DNA of 31,186 bases. Origin: Porphyromonadaceae bacterium. Lineage in GTDB: Bacteria; Bacteroidota; Bacteroidia; Bacteroidales; Dysgonomonadaceae. How positions within the stretch are numbered: the stretch's first letter is position 1; each line of letters opens with the position of its first letter. The translations under genes were made by a program, and so were the position numbers. The notes beneath the pieces were generated by a model that was given only the letters and a program-made list of their open reading frames with translations, was not told the origin of the DNA and ran no database searches. Positions 1-9,067 of this stretch are shown here, piece after piece. The stretch covers positions 1 to 31,186 of the forward strand of contig JALHIE010000022.1 of assembly GCA_022840285.1 (NCBI GenBank). Direction: 5' to 3'.

Positions 1-1
1 T

Positions 2-3000
2 TCATTGCTGCATGCTGCATGGGATGAGATGATGGAATGGATTGAGCATAACGATGTAAGTAGATCGATAAAAAGAGAAGATTTCCTGAAATTTACCAAC
101 CTTGTGTTGCATAGAATCCGTACACGGGGAGCAATAGACCATGCTTACTATTCGAAATACAGAACGGAAAGATTGAGTCTGTGGGACCTGAATTGGCAAA
201 AGGATGGACGCCATTTTCTGAATCCCACCTATCATCCCAACAGTTCGCGTTTTCCCAAGTTGCTGACCAATCAAGGATCGCGCGACAACCTGCTGGATAC
301 GACCACTGCCCGCAAAAGCAACTGGTTTCATGCCTATTTCAACAAGACATTTTTGCAGGCAGCCGTAACCCCGGATTTTATCAATGAATTTTACGAACAA
401 TGGACGGCTGCGCTGACTGCTGTGGGGATATTGAACCGGGAGATGGCCGGTGATCATATAACCTATGCGATCAATGCGGATGCAATCTGGGTGGCAAAAT
501 ATGTGAATGAGTTTGCCTGCTCCCAGTGTGAAGATGTGCTTTACTCGCACGACGATCTGGAAATGGCGGATGACGCCTGTTGTCTGAGCCATCGCTGTAC
601 CGGCCACTACAAGGCAACCCCACAGACGGTGAAAAACTACTATAACGCAGTCTATAACCGCAATCGCTTCCCCCGAATTTATTCATGTGAACATACCGGC
701 TTATTGGATCGACAGGTGCGTGAAAGCCTGGAGATGAGCTTCAAGAAGAGAAATCGTTTTGATTCCCCCAACACATTGATCGCGACCAGCACACTGGAGA
801 TGGGGATTGACATTGGCAGTCTGAACACGGCTTATAACAACAGTGTACCCCCCTTGCCTTCCAACTTCCTGCAACGCGTGGGTCGTGCCGGACGTAGCTC
901 GGGTGCCGCTCTGGTGGTGAACTTCGTGAAAAATCAGAATCACGACCTTTACTACTATGCCGACCCCATGGAGATGATGCGGGGTGATGTAAATACGCCC
1001 GGATGCTACCTGGAGGCAAAGGATATATTGAGACGCCATTTTACGGCCTATTGTATCGATAGCTGGGTGGCTGTCAATCCGACCGAGAACAGTATTCCCA
1101 CTTTTATGAGGGACTTGAAGCTGGGTTCAAGAAATTTGACGGATACAGCTTTCTTCATCAACAGGCTGAATAATTTTATAAAAGAAAATAGGTACCGCCT
1201 TGTACCTTACTTCCTGAAACAGTATCCCACGAAGATTAAGAATCAGGTGTTCCCCGAGATCAATGATTCGCTGACATCAGGAGCATTCTATGATCATCTG
1301 CTTTCGGTTTTTATGAAAGTAAAAGAGGAGTTGCTCGAAATAGATAAACGACGAGAGGAGTTAAAGGAGGAGGTGAAGATTCTGAACTTGGCGAAAGGGG
1401 ATCCTCTCTTTGACGAATACATAAGGGAAGGAAAGAACCTGGGTGGTGTGAAAAAATCAATTTTTGCCCGCAATGTACTGGAACATATGACGAATGTGGG
1501 CATCCTGCCTAATTATGCTTTCCCTGAAACAGGGGTGCAGCTGCATGCACATGTAATCAGTTCGGCGATTGCAGGTACCACAAACAGAACACTGGACAAG
1601 AGCTTTGAAGTGGTAAGGCCCGCCAGCCAGGCCATAAAGGAATTGGCTCCCGAAAACTACTTCTATACACAGGGATATCGATTCGAAATAAGTGGTGTAA
1701 ATACATTCGAATGGAGTGACCAGGCGCTGTTTCACGACAAGCGGTTTTGCTCCAAATGCGACCATCTTGAAAATGATAGCCTGTCGAGCAAGGGGAACTG
1801 CCCCAAGTGCGGTGATCCATCCTGGGCATCATCTTCAAATGTGCATCGCTTTGCCAAACTTATTACGGTGAAATCATTCAACAGTGAGGCTCGTTCACGG
1901 TTGAAAGATGACAAGGATGACCGGGATGTGCAACAATATCAGCTGATGCATCATGTGATCTTTGATCGAAACAGTTCTGAGGGTGCGTGGGTTCTAAAGG
2001 AAATACCATTTGGGATCGAGTTTGTGAAAAACGCAACCATCACTTCCGTAAATTATGGGCGGTTGGATGGAAACGATGCCCGAAAGATTAAAATCAACGA
2101 TACGGAAGCTTTGACAAAAGGTTTCGTAACCTGTCGTTTGTGTGGAAAATCAACGTCGTCAACCCATCTGATCCGTGAGGCAAAGGATTATCATTATGGC
2201 TATTGCAAGCATCGCAATACGAAATACAAACCGGGTGAGACAAATGATGTGTTTGAAGAGGTTTATTTTTTCAGGGAGATGCATACGGAAATCCTGAAAA
2301 TAATTCTGCCGGTGCAGGAGTTCAACACAGAGGCTGACATCCGTATGTTTCAGGCTGGATTGGAACTGGGATTAAAAAGGTATTTTAAAGGGAATCCCGG
2401 ACACATCAGGGTGCTTTCTTACAGAGAATTTAACCGGCAGACCGATAAATTCGATCGTTTTCTTCTGTTTTATGATACCATTCCCGGTGGTACCGGATAC
2501 CTGAAACAGCTGTTTGCACACGAAGAGTTTTCGCTCCTTTTGAGGGAAAGTTATGAGGCAATTCGGGATTGTGCCTGTCAGCTGGATGGACATGATGGTT
2601 GCTATAAGTGTATATACTCCTATGGAAATCAGTATAATCGTGCCGATTTAAGTCGGAAAAAGGCAGAGGAGTGGTTCGAGAGGATATATAGAAGCTCAGA
2701 ACAATGGATTAAAAATGATCATGGCCTTGGCTCGCTGACCAACTCGGGGAAAATTGAAGAATCGGAATTGGAAGAACGGTTTATAAAACTGCTTCAGATT
2801 TTTGCTGAGAATAATGAAGGGTACGGATTTCAATCGAGGAAAGATGAAGATTCAGTATATTACGAACTGAATATCAACAAAGGGGATACCACTGCGAGGT
2901 ATTGGATCAGGCCCCAGATTTCGTTAGGTCCAAAAGATGGTATCGCTTACAGCACAAGAGTTGACTTCCTGGTAGTATGTGCAGAGTATACATACAAGGG

Positions 3001-4006
3001 GATATCCTATGTTGACGAGGTGTCCAAAATTGCACTCTATCTTGATGGATACCAGTTCCACGCTTCCAAAGAACACAACGTTTTTGAAAAAGATGTCAGA
3101 ATTCGCCAGGCAATTGCTGCTCAACCGGAATACCGGACCTGGACGCTTACATGGAACGACCTGAATAATCTACAGGCAATTTTGGAGAAAACGGGAAATG
3201 GTTTCGATGAATTGTATCAAAATTATCTAACCCGGTTTTCACACAATTACCTGGGAAAATTGATACCAACAGTTCGTCATGGCGAAATTGTGAATTATGC
3301 TTTGCCAAAGAACAACTTTTTACGATTTTGGGAACAACTGCTCAATCCACCAATAGGTCTGTTTGAAAAATCCTGGTTTACCTATTTGGGTTCATGGACC
3401 GAGAAGTTATTGGAACCATCATTCAATCCGGATTCTTTGAAATTGCTACTATCGAAAGAGATGATCTACGACAGCTTCATCAAAAATAACCGGGTTACTG
3501 ACTTTAACGCACTGCTGCCTGTTGAACATGGAGCTTCTTTTGACTTTGCCGAATGGAATATTTGGGTGAATATCGGAAATAAAAGAATTTATTCCAATCT
3601 TCAGTTGAAAGAGTCAATGAATATGGATAAACAAGAATGGGAATATTTTTGGCACCTTTTCAACCTTTATCAAACATCAGAGTTTGTTGATCAAATGATT
3701 GATGTTGGTGAAGGAATGACTGAACAGACCGATGAAAACTTGCTGGAAGAGTTGAAACAGCTGTATGCTCCTAATTTTCATCCGATATTGAAACAAGGAG
3801 TAAAAAACAAAGTGATCAACCGGGAGAACATGGATTTCTTGGACTCCTGGGTGGATGATGACGGGAATATTTTGGCTGATGCTGAATTGGTGCTTGAAAC
3901 ATTGAGGATTGCTATCTGCCCCTATTCCGACGAAAGTTTGAAAGTGTTTCAAGAAGCAGGGTTTACAATCTACAACAAGGAGCAACTAAATGAAATCATA
4001 CTATGA
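2..4006 (+). CDS. Large DUF1998-type DEAD/DEAH-box helicase with C-terminal nuclease-like domain (5' end outside window)
   Basis: The frame is open to the window edge, so the N-terminus with helicase motifs I-III is missing; about 1,334 residues are visible. Numbering from the first visible codons, a CxxC...CC...C zinc cluster lies at about 171-198. Helicase motifs V/VI follow (ATSTLEMGIDIG at about 259-271, QRVGRAGRSSG at about 290-300), so this is the second RecA lobe of an SF2 helicase. Further Cys pairs lie at about 582-603 and 709-735. A DUF1998 signature follows at about 819-884 (PGGTGYLKQLF, then a C.C...C..C cluster ending CYKCIYSYG). At about 982-1053 the pattern RVDFLV...YLDGYQFHAS...TWTLTWNDL resembles the Vsr/PD-(D/E)XK-like domain attached to some DUF1998 helicases. 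The last 280 residues are unrecognised. Full length would be near 2,000 residues, in the range of Druantia DruE. It overlaps the next gene by ATGA, implying translational coupling. A role in phage defence or DNA processing is inference. Confidence 0.85.
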   Translation, partial: SLLHAAWDEMMEWIEHNDVSRSIKREDFLKFTNLVLHRIRTRGAIDHAYYSKYRTERLSLWDLNWQKDGRHFLNPTYHPNSSRFPKLLTNQGSRDNLLDTTTARKSNWFHAYFNKTFLQAAVTPDFINEFYEQWTAALTAVGILNREMAGDHITYAINADAIWVAKYVNEFACSQCEDVLYSHDDLEMADDACCLSHRCTGHYKATPQTVKNYYNAVYNRNRFPRIYSCEHTGLLDRQVRESLEMSFKKRNRFDSPNTLIATSTLEMGIDIGSLNTAYNNSVPPLPSNFLQRVGRAGRSSGAALVVNFVKNQNHDLYYYADPMEMMRGDVNTPGCYLEAKDILRRHFTAYCIDSWVAVNPTENSIPTFMRDLKLGSRNLTDTAFFINRLNNFIKENRYRLVPYFLKQYPTKIKNQVFPEINDSLTSGAFYDHLLSVFMKVKEELLEIDKRREELKEEVKILNLAKGDPLFDEYIREGKNLGGVKKSIFARNVLEHMTNVGILPNYAFPETGVQLHAHVISSAIAGTTNRTLDKSFEVVRPASQAIKELAPENYFYTQGYRFEISGVNTFEWSDQALFHDKRFCSKCDHLENDSLSSKGNCPKCGDPSWASSSNVHRFAKLITVKSFNSEARSRLKDDKDDRDVQQYQLMHHVIFDRNSSEGAWVLKEIPFGIEFVKNATITSVNYGRLDGNDARKIKINDTEALTKGFVTCRLCGKSTSSTHLIREAKDYHYGYCKHRNTKYKPGETNDVFEEVYFFREMHTEILKIILPVQEFNTEADIRMFQAGLELGLKRYFKGNPGHIRVLSYREFNRQTDKFDRFLLFYDTIPGGTGYLKQLFAHEEFSLLLRESYEAIRDCACQLDGHDGCYKCIYSYGNQYNRADLSRKKAEEWFERIYRSSEQWIKNDHGLGSLTNSGKIEESELEERFIKLLQIFAENNEGYGFQSRKDEDSVYYELNINKGDTTARYWIRPQISLGPKDGIAYSTRVDFLVVCAEYTYKGISYVDEVSKIALYLDGYQFHASKEHNVFEKDVRIRQAIAAQPEYRTWTLTWNDLNNLQAILEKTGNGFDELYQNYLTRFSHNYLGKLIPTVRHGEIVNYALPKNNFLRFWEQLLNPPIGLFEKSWFTYLGSWTEKLLEPSFNPDSLKLLLSKEMIYDSFIKNNRVTDFNALLPVEHGASFDFAEWNIWVNIGNKRIYSNLQLKESMNMDKQEWEYFWHLFNLYQTSEFVDQMIDVGEGMTEQTDENLLEELKQLYAPNFHPILKQGVKNKVINRENMDFLDSWVDDDGNILADAELVLETLRIAICPYSDESLKVFQEAGFTIYNKEQLNEIIL

Positions 4007-6078
4007 AGCTATTTATTTACGATAAGTTTTGGGATGCCTTTCTAAAAATCAACAAGGGAACACAAAGCAAGGTCACTGACTTTATCAGCAAGTTCAGAAC
4101 CGACTCCAAAAGTGCGGCAATCAACCTGGAGGCAATCAGCACCTTTAAGGATCAGTCGCTACGCACTGCTCGCATAGACCAGAAATACCGGGCAATACTC
4201 AAAGAAGTACAAGCAGGTGAGCTTTATCTGTTGGTGTGGATTGACAACCATGACGAGGCGATGGATTGGGCAAAAAACAAGCGGATAGACTGGAACGAGC
4301 AGACGCAGGCTTATCAGGTATTTAGCCTGGATGAGGGCATTGAAAAGGAAAACAGGGAGGTGGTTGAGTCAACCGACCTCTTCATGGGCAAATATGGTGG
4401 CAAGGAGTTGATGGAGCTGGGTGTCCCGGAAGTACTGATACCATCGGTATTAAAAGTAAAAAACATTGATGACCTGGGGCAGCTGGAGAATTACCTCCCT
4501 GATGATGCCTTTGAAAACCTGTTTTATCTGCTGGATGGTGCCAGTATGGATGCTGTGCTAACCATTGTACGTGAAGGGTTGAATGAGGAAAGTTCGATAG
4601 AAAGTAAAAACAATGCACGTTCATTCATTGAACTGACAGATGATGAGATGTTGAATGAAGCTTTACAGGGCTCATTGCAGAAATGGAAGTATTATTTGCA
4701 CCCTTCGCAGTCGACTTTTGTATATGGACAGTTTAAGGGCGCAATTAAACTTTCAGGAGGTGCAGGAACGGGTAAGACTGTGGCCGCATTGCATCGGTTA
4801 AAATTCCTGTCAGAACACAAAACCGATCCACAACCCATTCTTTTCACAACCTTTACCAAAGAACTGACCGAAAACTTAAAATCCTTAGCCCTTGGATTGA
4901 ATATCAGCGAGCGTTCATTTCACATAGAGAATATTGATGCTTTGGCATTCAGGCTTGCACAGAAATACCACTTGTTGCCAGGTACAGCCAAACTGTTTGG
5001 ACTGAGTGCGGTGGTGAAACCAATGGAATTATGGGAAGAGGTGTTGATGGAAGAACTCTCTGAATTTGATCAGGAATTTTTGTCACGAGAATTTGAAGAG
5101 GTGGTGCTTGACCAGAATATCCAAAGTAAAGAAGAGTATGTAAGAGCAAGCCGTATTGGTAGAGGCAGGCCAATCGGCAGGAAACAACGCATGGAAGTGT
5201 GGAATCTAATAGAGAAGTTTATCGAGAAAAAACAAAGCGCTCAGCTTTATTACAAGGAGGAGGTGTATAACTTGCTAAGCAATCATTTAAACGAGACTGA
5301 GACCAGAGAATTTTCCCATGTGATTGTGGATGAATTACAGGATTTCTCAAACGTTGAGTTAAAGTTCATACGTTCTTTGGTAAAAGAGAAAGAGAACGAC
5401 CTTTTCCTGGTAGGGGACCCCTTGCAGAATATCTACAAAAAAAGGATCAACTTCTCGAAATCGGGAATCAATATCCGGGGGAAACGAAGCAATCGGCTCC
5501 GGATAAACTACCGAACGACAGAGGAAATTAAGAACCTGGCCATATCAGTTCTTCGGGACGAGGATTTCGACGACTTCGACGGCAATTTGGAGGAGAAGTC
5601 GGGGTATTTATCATTGTTTCATGGTGAGAAACCTCAATACAACATATATCCTTCGAAAGAGGATGAATTGGATGCCGTGTTGAAAGAGATAGAATCCCTC
5701 TTAGCACAAGGTTTTCATTACAACGATATCGTGATTGCAGCTCGTTTTCGTGATTCGGTAAATGACTTCAGAAACCATTTGCATCAAAACATGGTACCTT
5801 ATGTGACAAGATTCTTGTTGAACAACAACAATGAGGGCATCCGGTTGACTACCTTTCACGGATTGAAGGGGTTGGAATTCAAACATGTATTCCTGGTGGA
5901 TGTAAACGACAGAACTCTGCCGTTCAAGCACCATAATTTTCACAACTTAACTGAAGAAGAAAAAAAACAGGAAATCAAATCAGAAAAATCGCTCTTCTAC
6001 GTTGCTTCCAGCCGTGCCATACAACGATTGGTAATCAGCGGAGTAGGGAATAAAAGTGATCTCATTTGTAAGCCTTAA
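4003..6078 (+). CDS. UvrD/Rep-like superfamily-1 helicase with N-terminal RelE/ParE toxin-like domain
   Basis: 691 residues; the ATG overlaps the upstream helicase's TGA. Residues 1-105 look like a RelE/ParE-fold domain: a helical start, then strands around LRTARIDQKYRAIL and LYLLVWIDNHDEAMDW, as in type II toxins. No antitoxin gene is visible. SF1A helicase motifs follow: Walker A GGAGTGKT (about 251-258), Walker B VDELQD (about 442-447), motif III VGDPLQNIY (about 470-478), motif IV INYRTTEE (about 502-509), motif V TTFHGLKGLEF (about 616-626) and motif VI LFYVASSRA (about 664-672). Standard UvrD has VALTRA at the last site. All ATPase residues look intact. Residues 120-225 link the two parts without a domain I recognise. 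The product probably translocates on DNA with the partner helicase. Whether the toxin-like domain cleaves RNA or only docks to a ribosome or partner cannot be told. Confidence 0.9.
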   Translation: MKLFIYDKFWDAFLKINKGTQSKVTDFISKFRTDSKSAAINLEAISTFKDQSLRTARIDQKYRAILKEVQAGELYLLVWIDNHDEAMDWAKNKRIDWNEQTQAYQVFSLDEGIEKENREVVESTDLFMGKYGGKELMELGVPEVLIPSVLKVKNIDDLGQLENYLPDDAFENLFYLLDGASMDAVLTIVREGLNEESSIESKNNARSFIELTDDEMLNEALQGSLQKWKYYLHPSQSTFVYGQFKGAIKLSGGAGTGKTVAALHRLKFLSEHKTDPQPILFTTFTKELTENLKSLALGLNISERSFHIENIDALAFRLAQKYHLLPGTAKLFGLSAVVKPMELWEEVLMEELSEFDQEFLSREFEEVVLDQNIQSKEEYVRASRIGRGRPIGRKQRMEVWNLIEKFIEKKQSAQLYYKEEVYNLLSNHLNETETREFSHVIVDELQDFSNVELKFIRSLVKEKENDLFLVGDPLQNIYKKRINFSKSGINIRGKRSNRLRINYRTTEEIKNLAISVLRDEDFDDFDGNLEEKSGYLSLFHGEKPQYNIYPSKEDELDAVLKEIESLLAQGFHYNDIVIAARFRDSVNDFRNHLHQNMVPYVTRFLLNNNNEGIRLTTFHGLKGLEFKHVFLVDVNDRTLPFKHHNFHNLTEEEKKQEIKSEKSLFYVASSRAIQRLVISGVGNKSDLICKP

Positions 6079-6097
6079 CCCATTTAATTAAAAGAAG

Positions 6098-6385
6098 ATG
6101 AAAAAGTTATTGATCATTACACTTATCTTAAGCATTGTTTCCGTTGTATTTATGGTTTTCAATTTTGCCGCTTCAACGGATATTTATCGCGATTATGTTG
6201 GAACAGCAATTGTTTCAGGACAGATCATCGATAATGTCGGTAAATTGCCCGAATGGACAACCTGTAAGGGTGAATGGCAGTTATTACGGATAGATTTAAT
6301 TGTTCGGTTCATTTTCATGCTACCGGTTACCGTGGTTCTGGCAAAATTGATAAGAAGCCACAAGGTTAGGTCAAATCACCAGTAA
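6098..6385 (+). CDS. Small membrane protein of unknown function
   Basis: 95 residues. It starts 19 bases after the UvrD-like gene on the same strand, so it may share its transcript. Two hydrophobic segments are visible, at about residues 4-25 (LLIITLILSIVSVVFMVF) and about 70-85 (FIFMLPVTVVLAKLI), separated by a roughly 45-residue soluble loop containing WTTCKGEW. This suggests an inner-membrane hairpin with both ends on the same side. I do not recognise a family. Its position suggests it could be an accessory of the two-helicase locus or simply an unrelated neighbour; nothing in the sequence decides this. The gene ends 15 bases from the stop of the convergent MATE gene, with no clear terminator between them. 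Confidence 0.65.
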   Translation: MKKLLIITLILSIVSVVFMVFNFAASTDIYRDYVGTAIVSGQIIDNVGKLPEWTTCKGEWQLLRIDLIVRFIFMLPVTVVLAKLIRSHKVRSNHQ

Positions 6386-6400
6386 GGAAGTTAACCCCTT

Positions 6401-7735
6401 TTATTTCCTAACCCTCATTCCTTTATACTGATAGGCAAACGTCAGGATTGTTACAAAAAACGCGATTAAATCAGCGGCAGGCATACTCATAAAAACTCCA
6501 TCCAAACCAAAATACCGGGGGAGCAAAAGTAAAAAGGGAATCAGAAAAATAAGCTGCCGCGTCAACGATAGGAACACGGCTATTTTTGCTTTTCCAACCG
6601 ACTGGAAAAAGTTACTGATAACCATCTGAACGGCAATAACAGGAAACAAAACAGTGGTAATTCTCAATCCGCGGACGGAGATGTCAAGAAGCTCCCTGTC
6701 GCTGGTAAACATGCGCATGATCAAAGTTGGGAATAGTTGGGAAAATAAAAAACCGAAAGTCATGATTAAAACACTTACGATGATCGTGTACCTGAGCGCC
6801 TTGAACGACCTGTCGATTTGTTTTGCCCCGTAGTTGTATCCTACGATTGGCTGCATACCCATTGTTAAACCAATAACAATCATCCCGAACAGGAAAAGTA
6901 TCCGGTTGATGATTCCGTATGCCCCGATAGCAAGATCACCACCGTGTTTCATCAATCCGAAATTGATAATCGAAACAACAAGGCTGGAGGTGAGATTCAT
7001 AAGAAAAGGAGAAACACCGATAGCCATCATGTTGACGACCGTCTTTCCGGACAATTTAAACCCCTTTATCTCAAAACGAATAAGGCTGTTCTTGTTGAAA
7101 AAGTGCATCAGCACCCACACCAATCCCGCAAGCTGGGAGAGGACTGTGGCCAGCGCTGTCCCTTTCATGCCCCAGCCAAGAACAAAAATGAAAATTGGTG
7201 CAAGTAAAACATTTACTGCAACTGTCAGGAAAGAAGAGAGCATTGCCTTTTTAGGATATCCGGTCACACGCATAATGTTATTCAGCCCGATAAAGACAAA
7301 ACCAACAGGAAGCAACAACGTTTCACTGGCTCCAAAAAGCGTTAAAACAGGTTTCAGGAAAAACAGCGTTACTACCCCAAGCAATGTTCCGTTCACTGTA
7401 TTTACCAAGGCAACATGTCCAAGTATACTTCGTGCGTTCTCTTCGTCTTTTTCACCTAATCTGATGGAGGTTAGTGTTGCACCTCCCACACCAATAAGGG
7501 TGGAAAAAGCGGCAAGAATATTCATAATCGGAAAAGTCACAGCCATGCCCGAAAGTGCGGATGCACCGATACCGTGCCCAATAAAAATACTGTCCACTAT
7601 ATGGTAAAGCGATGTGATAACCATACCGATAATAGCGGGTAAAGAGTATTGTGCGAGAAGTTTTTTGATGTCGCCCCTTCCCAAAAGGTGCGGATCGTTA
7701 GTGTTGTTTTGGCGTAACACCTTTGTTATGTTCAT
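6401..7735 (-). CDS. MATE family multidrug/sodium efflux transporter (MepA-like)
   Basis: About 444 residues from the ATG at 7735. An in-frame ATG at 7756 exists, but the promoter core lies between the two, so the downstream start is preferred. The protein has the MATE layout of twelve predicted membrane helices in two repeats: helix 1 contains LPAIIGMVITSLYHIVDSIFIGH, and the loop after helix 2 has GGATLTSIRLGEKDEENA, both typical of MATE exporters. The internal pseudo-repeat is GVSPFLMNLTSSLVVS...GAYGIINRI. It would export cationic organic compounds in exchange for Na+ or H+ at the inner membrane. It is convergent with the helicase cluster and divergent from the isomerase gene. Substrate cannot be predicted. 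Confidence 0.9.
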   Translation of the reverse strand: MNITKVLRQNNTNDPHLLGRGDIKKLLAQYSLPAIIGMVITSLYHIVDSIFIGHGIGASALSGMAVTFPIMNILAAFSTLIGVGGATLTSIRLGEKDEENARSILGHVALVNTVNGTLLGVVTLFFLKPVLTLFGASETLLLPVGFVFIGLNNIMRVTGYPKKAMLSSFLTVAVNVLLAPIFIFVLGWGMKGTALATVLSQLAGLVWVLMHFFNKNSLIRFEIKGFKLSGKTVVNMMAIGVSPFLMNLTSSLVVSIINFGLMKHGGDLAIGAYGIINRILFLFGMIVIGLTMGMQPIVGYNYGAKQIDRSFKALRYTIIVSVLIMTFGFLFSQLFPTLIMRMFTSDRELLDISVRGLRITTVLFPVIAVQMVISNFFQSVGKAKIAVFLSLTRQLIFLIPFLLLLPRYFGLDGVFMSMPAADLIAFFVTILTFAYQYKGMRVRK

Positions 7736-7745
7736 AACCCGGGCA

Positions 7746-7753
7746 CAAAGGTA
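7746..7753 (-). promoter_or_regulatory. Bacteroidota -7 promoter element upstream of the MATE gene
   Basis: On the minus strand this reads TACCTTTG, an exact match to the Bacteroidota core TAnnTTTG. No good -33 TTG lies 19-20 bases further upstream. The expected transcription start is only about 4-7 bases before the ATG at 7735, so the message would be almost leaderless unless a later start such as the GTG at 7720 is used. Confidence 0.55.
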
Positions 7754-7848
7754 CAAAATTTATGTCAAGCTCGTTTGGGGATTTAGATTTCTTAAGAGTT
7801 AAGTAACGCACAAAATTAAATTTTTCCGGGAAACCCCGAGAACCATCC

Positions 7849-7879
7849 TTGTTTTTCTTGAAAAAAAGAAGTAGTTTTG
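7849..7879 (+). promoter_or_regulatory. Bacteroidota sigma-ABfr-type promoter for the isomerase/epimerase gene
   Basis: A TTG at 7849-7851 (-33 element), a 20-base spacer and TAGTTTTG at 7872-7879 (-7 element, TAnnTTTG) form a full consensus promoter. Transcription would start near 7885, giving a leader of about 70 bases before the ATG at 7959. Confidence 0.65.
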
Positions 7880-7958
7880 CGTGGAATCAAGTCAGTCTAC
7901 GAACCCGGCAAACACTTATCCTATAGTATTTTCTTAAATCATAAAAAACAGAATAAAC

Positions 7959-8948
7959 ATGGCACGATTAGTTACACTCTATTCCCTGCAATGGGGCGAT
8001 TTATCACTGGAAGAGGTTTGCGTAAAGGCAAAAGCATTCGGTTACGACGGACTTGAATTAGGATTACCCGACCATCTGGATGTCCGTCAGACCGATCCTG
8101 CCTATTACAGGGGCATTAAAGACCTTTTGGAAAAATACGGCATGCAATTGCGAACCATCTCCTCCCACTTGGTAGGGCAAGCTGTGTGCGATAAAATTGA
8201 CGAACGCCACAAAAGTATCCTCCCCGATTATATCTGGGGAGACGGCGATCCGGAAGGAGTCCGCCGACGTGCCGCTGAAGAATTAATCCTGACGGCCCGG
8301 GCAGCCCGGGTGCTGGGGGTTGACACCGTCGTAGGGTTCACCGGAAGTCCGATATGGCATTTGTTGTATTCTTTCCCTCCTGTTCCACAATCAACTATCG
8401 ATGAAGGATACCGGGATTTTGCACACCGTTTTACCCCTATTCTGGACGAATTTAAAAAGTTGGGCGTACGTTTTGCATTAGAGGTACATCCCACCGAAAT
8501 TGCTTTCGACACCTTTTCTGCCCAAAGGGCATTGGAGGCCTTGGATCATCACCCCGCTTTCGGGTTCAACTACGATCCGAGCCATTTGGGATACCAGGGA
8601 GTGGACTACGTGGATTTTATCCATCGGTTTCCCGACCGAATCTTTCACGTTCACATGAAAGATGCTTATTGGAGTGATACTCCCAAACAGGTAGGGGTGT
8701 TCGGAGGACACCTTCCTTTCGGTGACCCCCGTCGTTTTTGGAACTTCCGCAGTGTAGGACGCGGAAAAATTAATTTCGAAGAGATTATACGTGCCCTTAA
8801 TGCCATAGGGTACCTGGGGCCGCTTTCGATAGAGTGGGAAGACAGTGCCATGGACCGCGAGCACGGAGCCCGAGAATCGTGTGAATTCACCAAACGGTTG
8901 GACTTTCAGGTATCGGGACATGCGTTTGATGCTTTTTTTTCCAAATAA
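7959..8948 (+). CDS. Sugar phosphate isomerase/epimerase (xylose isomerase-like TIM barrel)
   Basis: 329 residues, a usual length for the AP_endonuc_2 family. The barrel begins MARLVTLYSLQWGDLSLEE, and candidate metal ligands sit where the family has them: E175 in ALEVHPTE, D206 and H209 in NYDPSH, H230/H232 in HVHMKD, and E292 in SIEWED. Such enzymes bind Mn2+, Mg2+ or Zn2+ and isomerise or epimerise sugars, inositols or hydroxy-acids in the cytoplasm. There is no signal peptide. It is transcribed alone from the promoter just upstream, and the acyl-CoA synthetase gene behind it has its own promoter. No neighbouring catabolic gene identifies the sugar, so the substrate remains open. Confidence 0.88.
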   Translation: MARLVTLYSLQWGDLSLEEVCVKAKAFGYDGLELGLPDHLDVRQTDPAYYRGIKDLLEKYGMQLRTISSHLVGQAVCDKIDERHKSILPDYIWGDGDPEGVRRRAAEELILTARAARVLGVDTVVGFTGSPIWHLLYSFPPVPQSTIDEGYRDFAHRFTPILDEFKKLGVRFALEVHPTEIAFDTFSAQRALEALDHHPAFGFNYDPSHLGYQGVDYVDFIHRFPDRIFHVHMKDAYWSDTPKQVGVFGGHLPFGDPRRFWNFRSVGRGKINFEEIIRALNAIGYLGPLSIEWEDSAMDREHGARESCEFTKRLDFQVSGHAFDAFFSK

Positions 8949-9034
8949 TTAACAAAAACACATTACAACGGGAAATTTTTTGCAGAGATCGCCTGTGGGT
9001 GTTTCAAAAAAGCGATTAATGTTAAAAAAAACAG

Positions 9035-9042
9035 TAAATTTG
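9035..9042 (+). promoter_or_regulatory. -7 promoter element for the acyl-CoA synthetase gene
   Basis: TAAATTTG matches TAnnTTTG exactly and sits 25 bases before the ATG at 9068, giving a leader of roughly 20 bases. The -33 region is A-rich and lacks a clear TTG. Confidence 0.5.
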
Positions 9043-9067
9043 CCGCAAACAACTAACTTCAATACCG

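Noticed and set aside
6834..7607. 257-codon open frame on the plus strand
   Set aside because: It lies wholly antisense to the MATE gene, has no family-like sequence and reflects the codon bias of the real gene.
8990..9020. ATCGC...GCGAT inverted pair before the acyl-CoA synthetase promoter
   Set aside because: Only five pairs with a loop near 19 bases and no T-run; could be chance.
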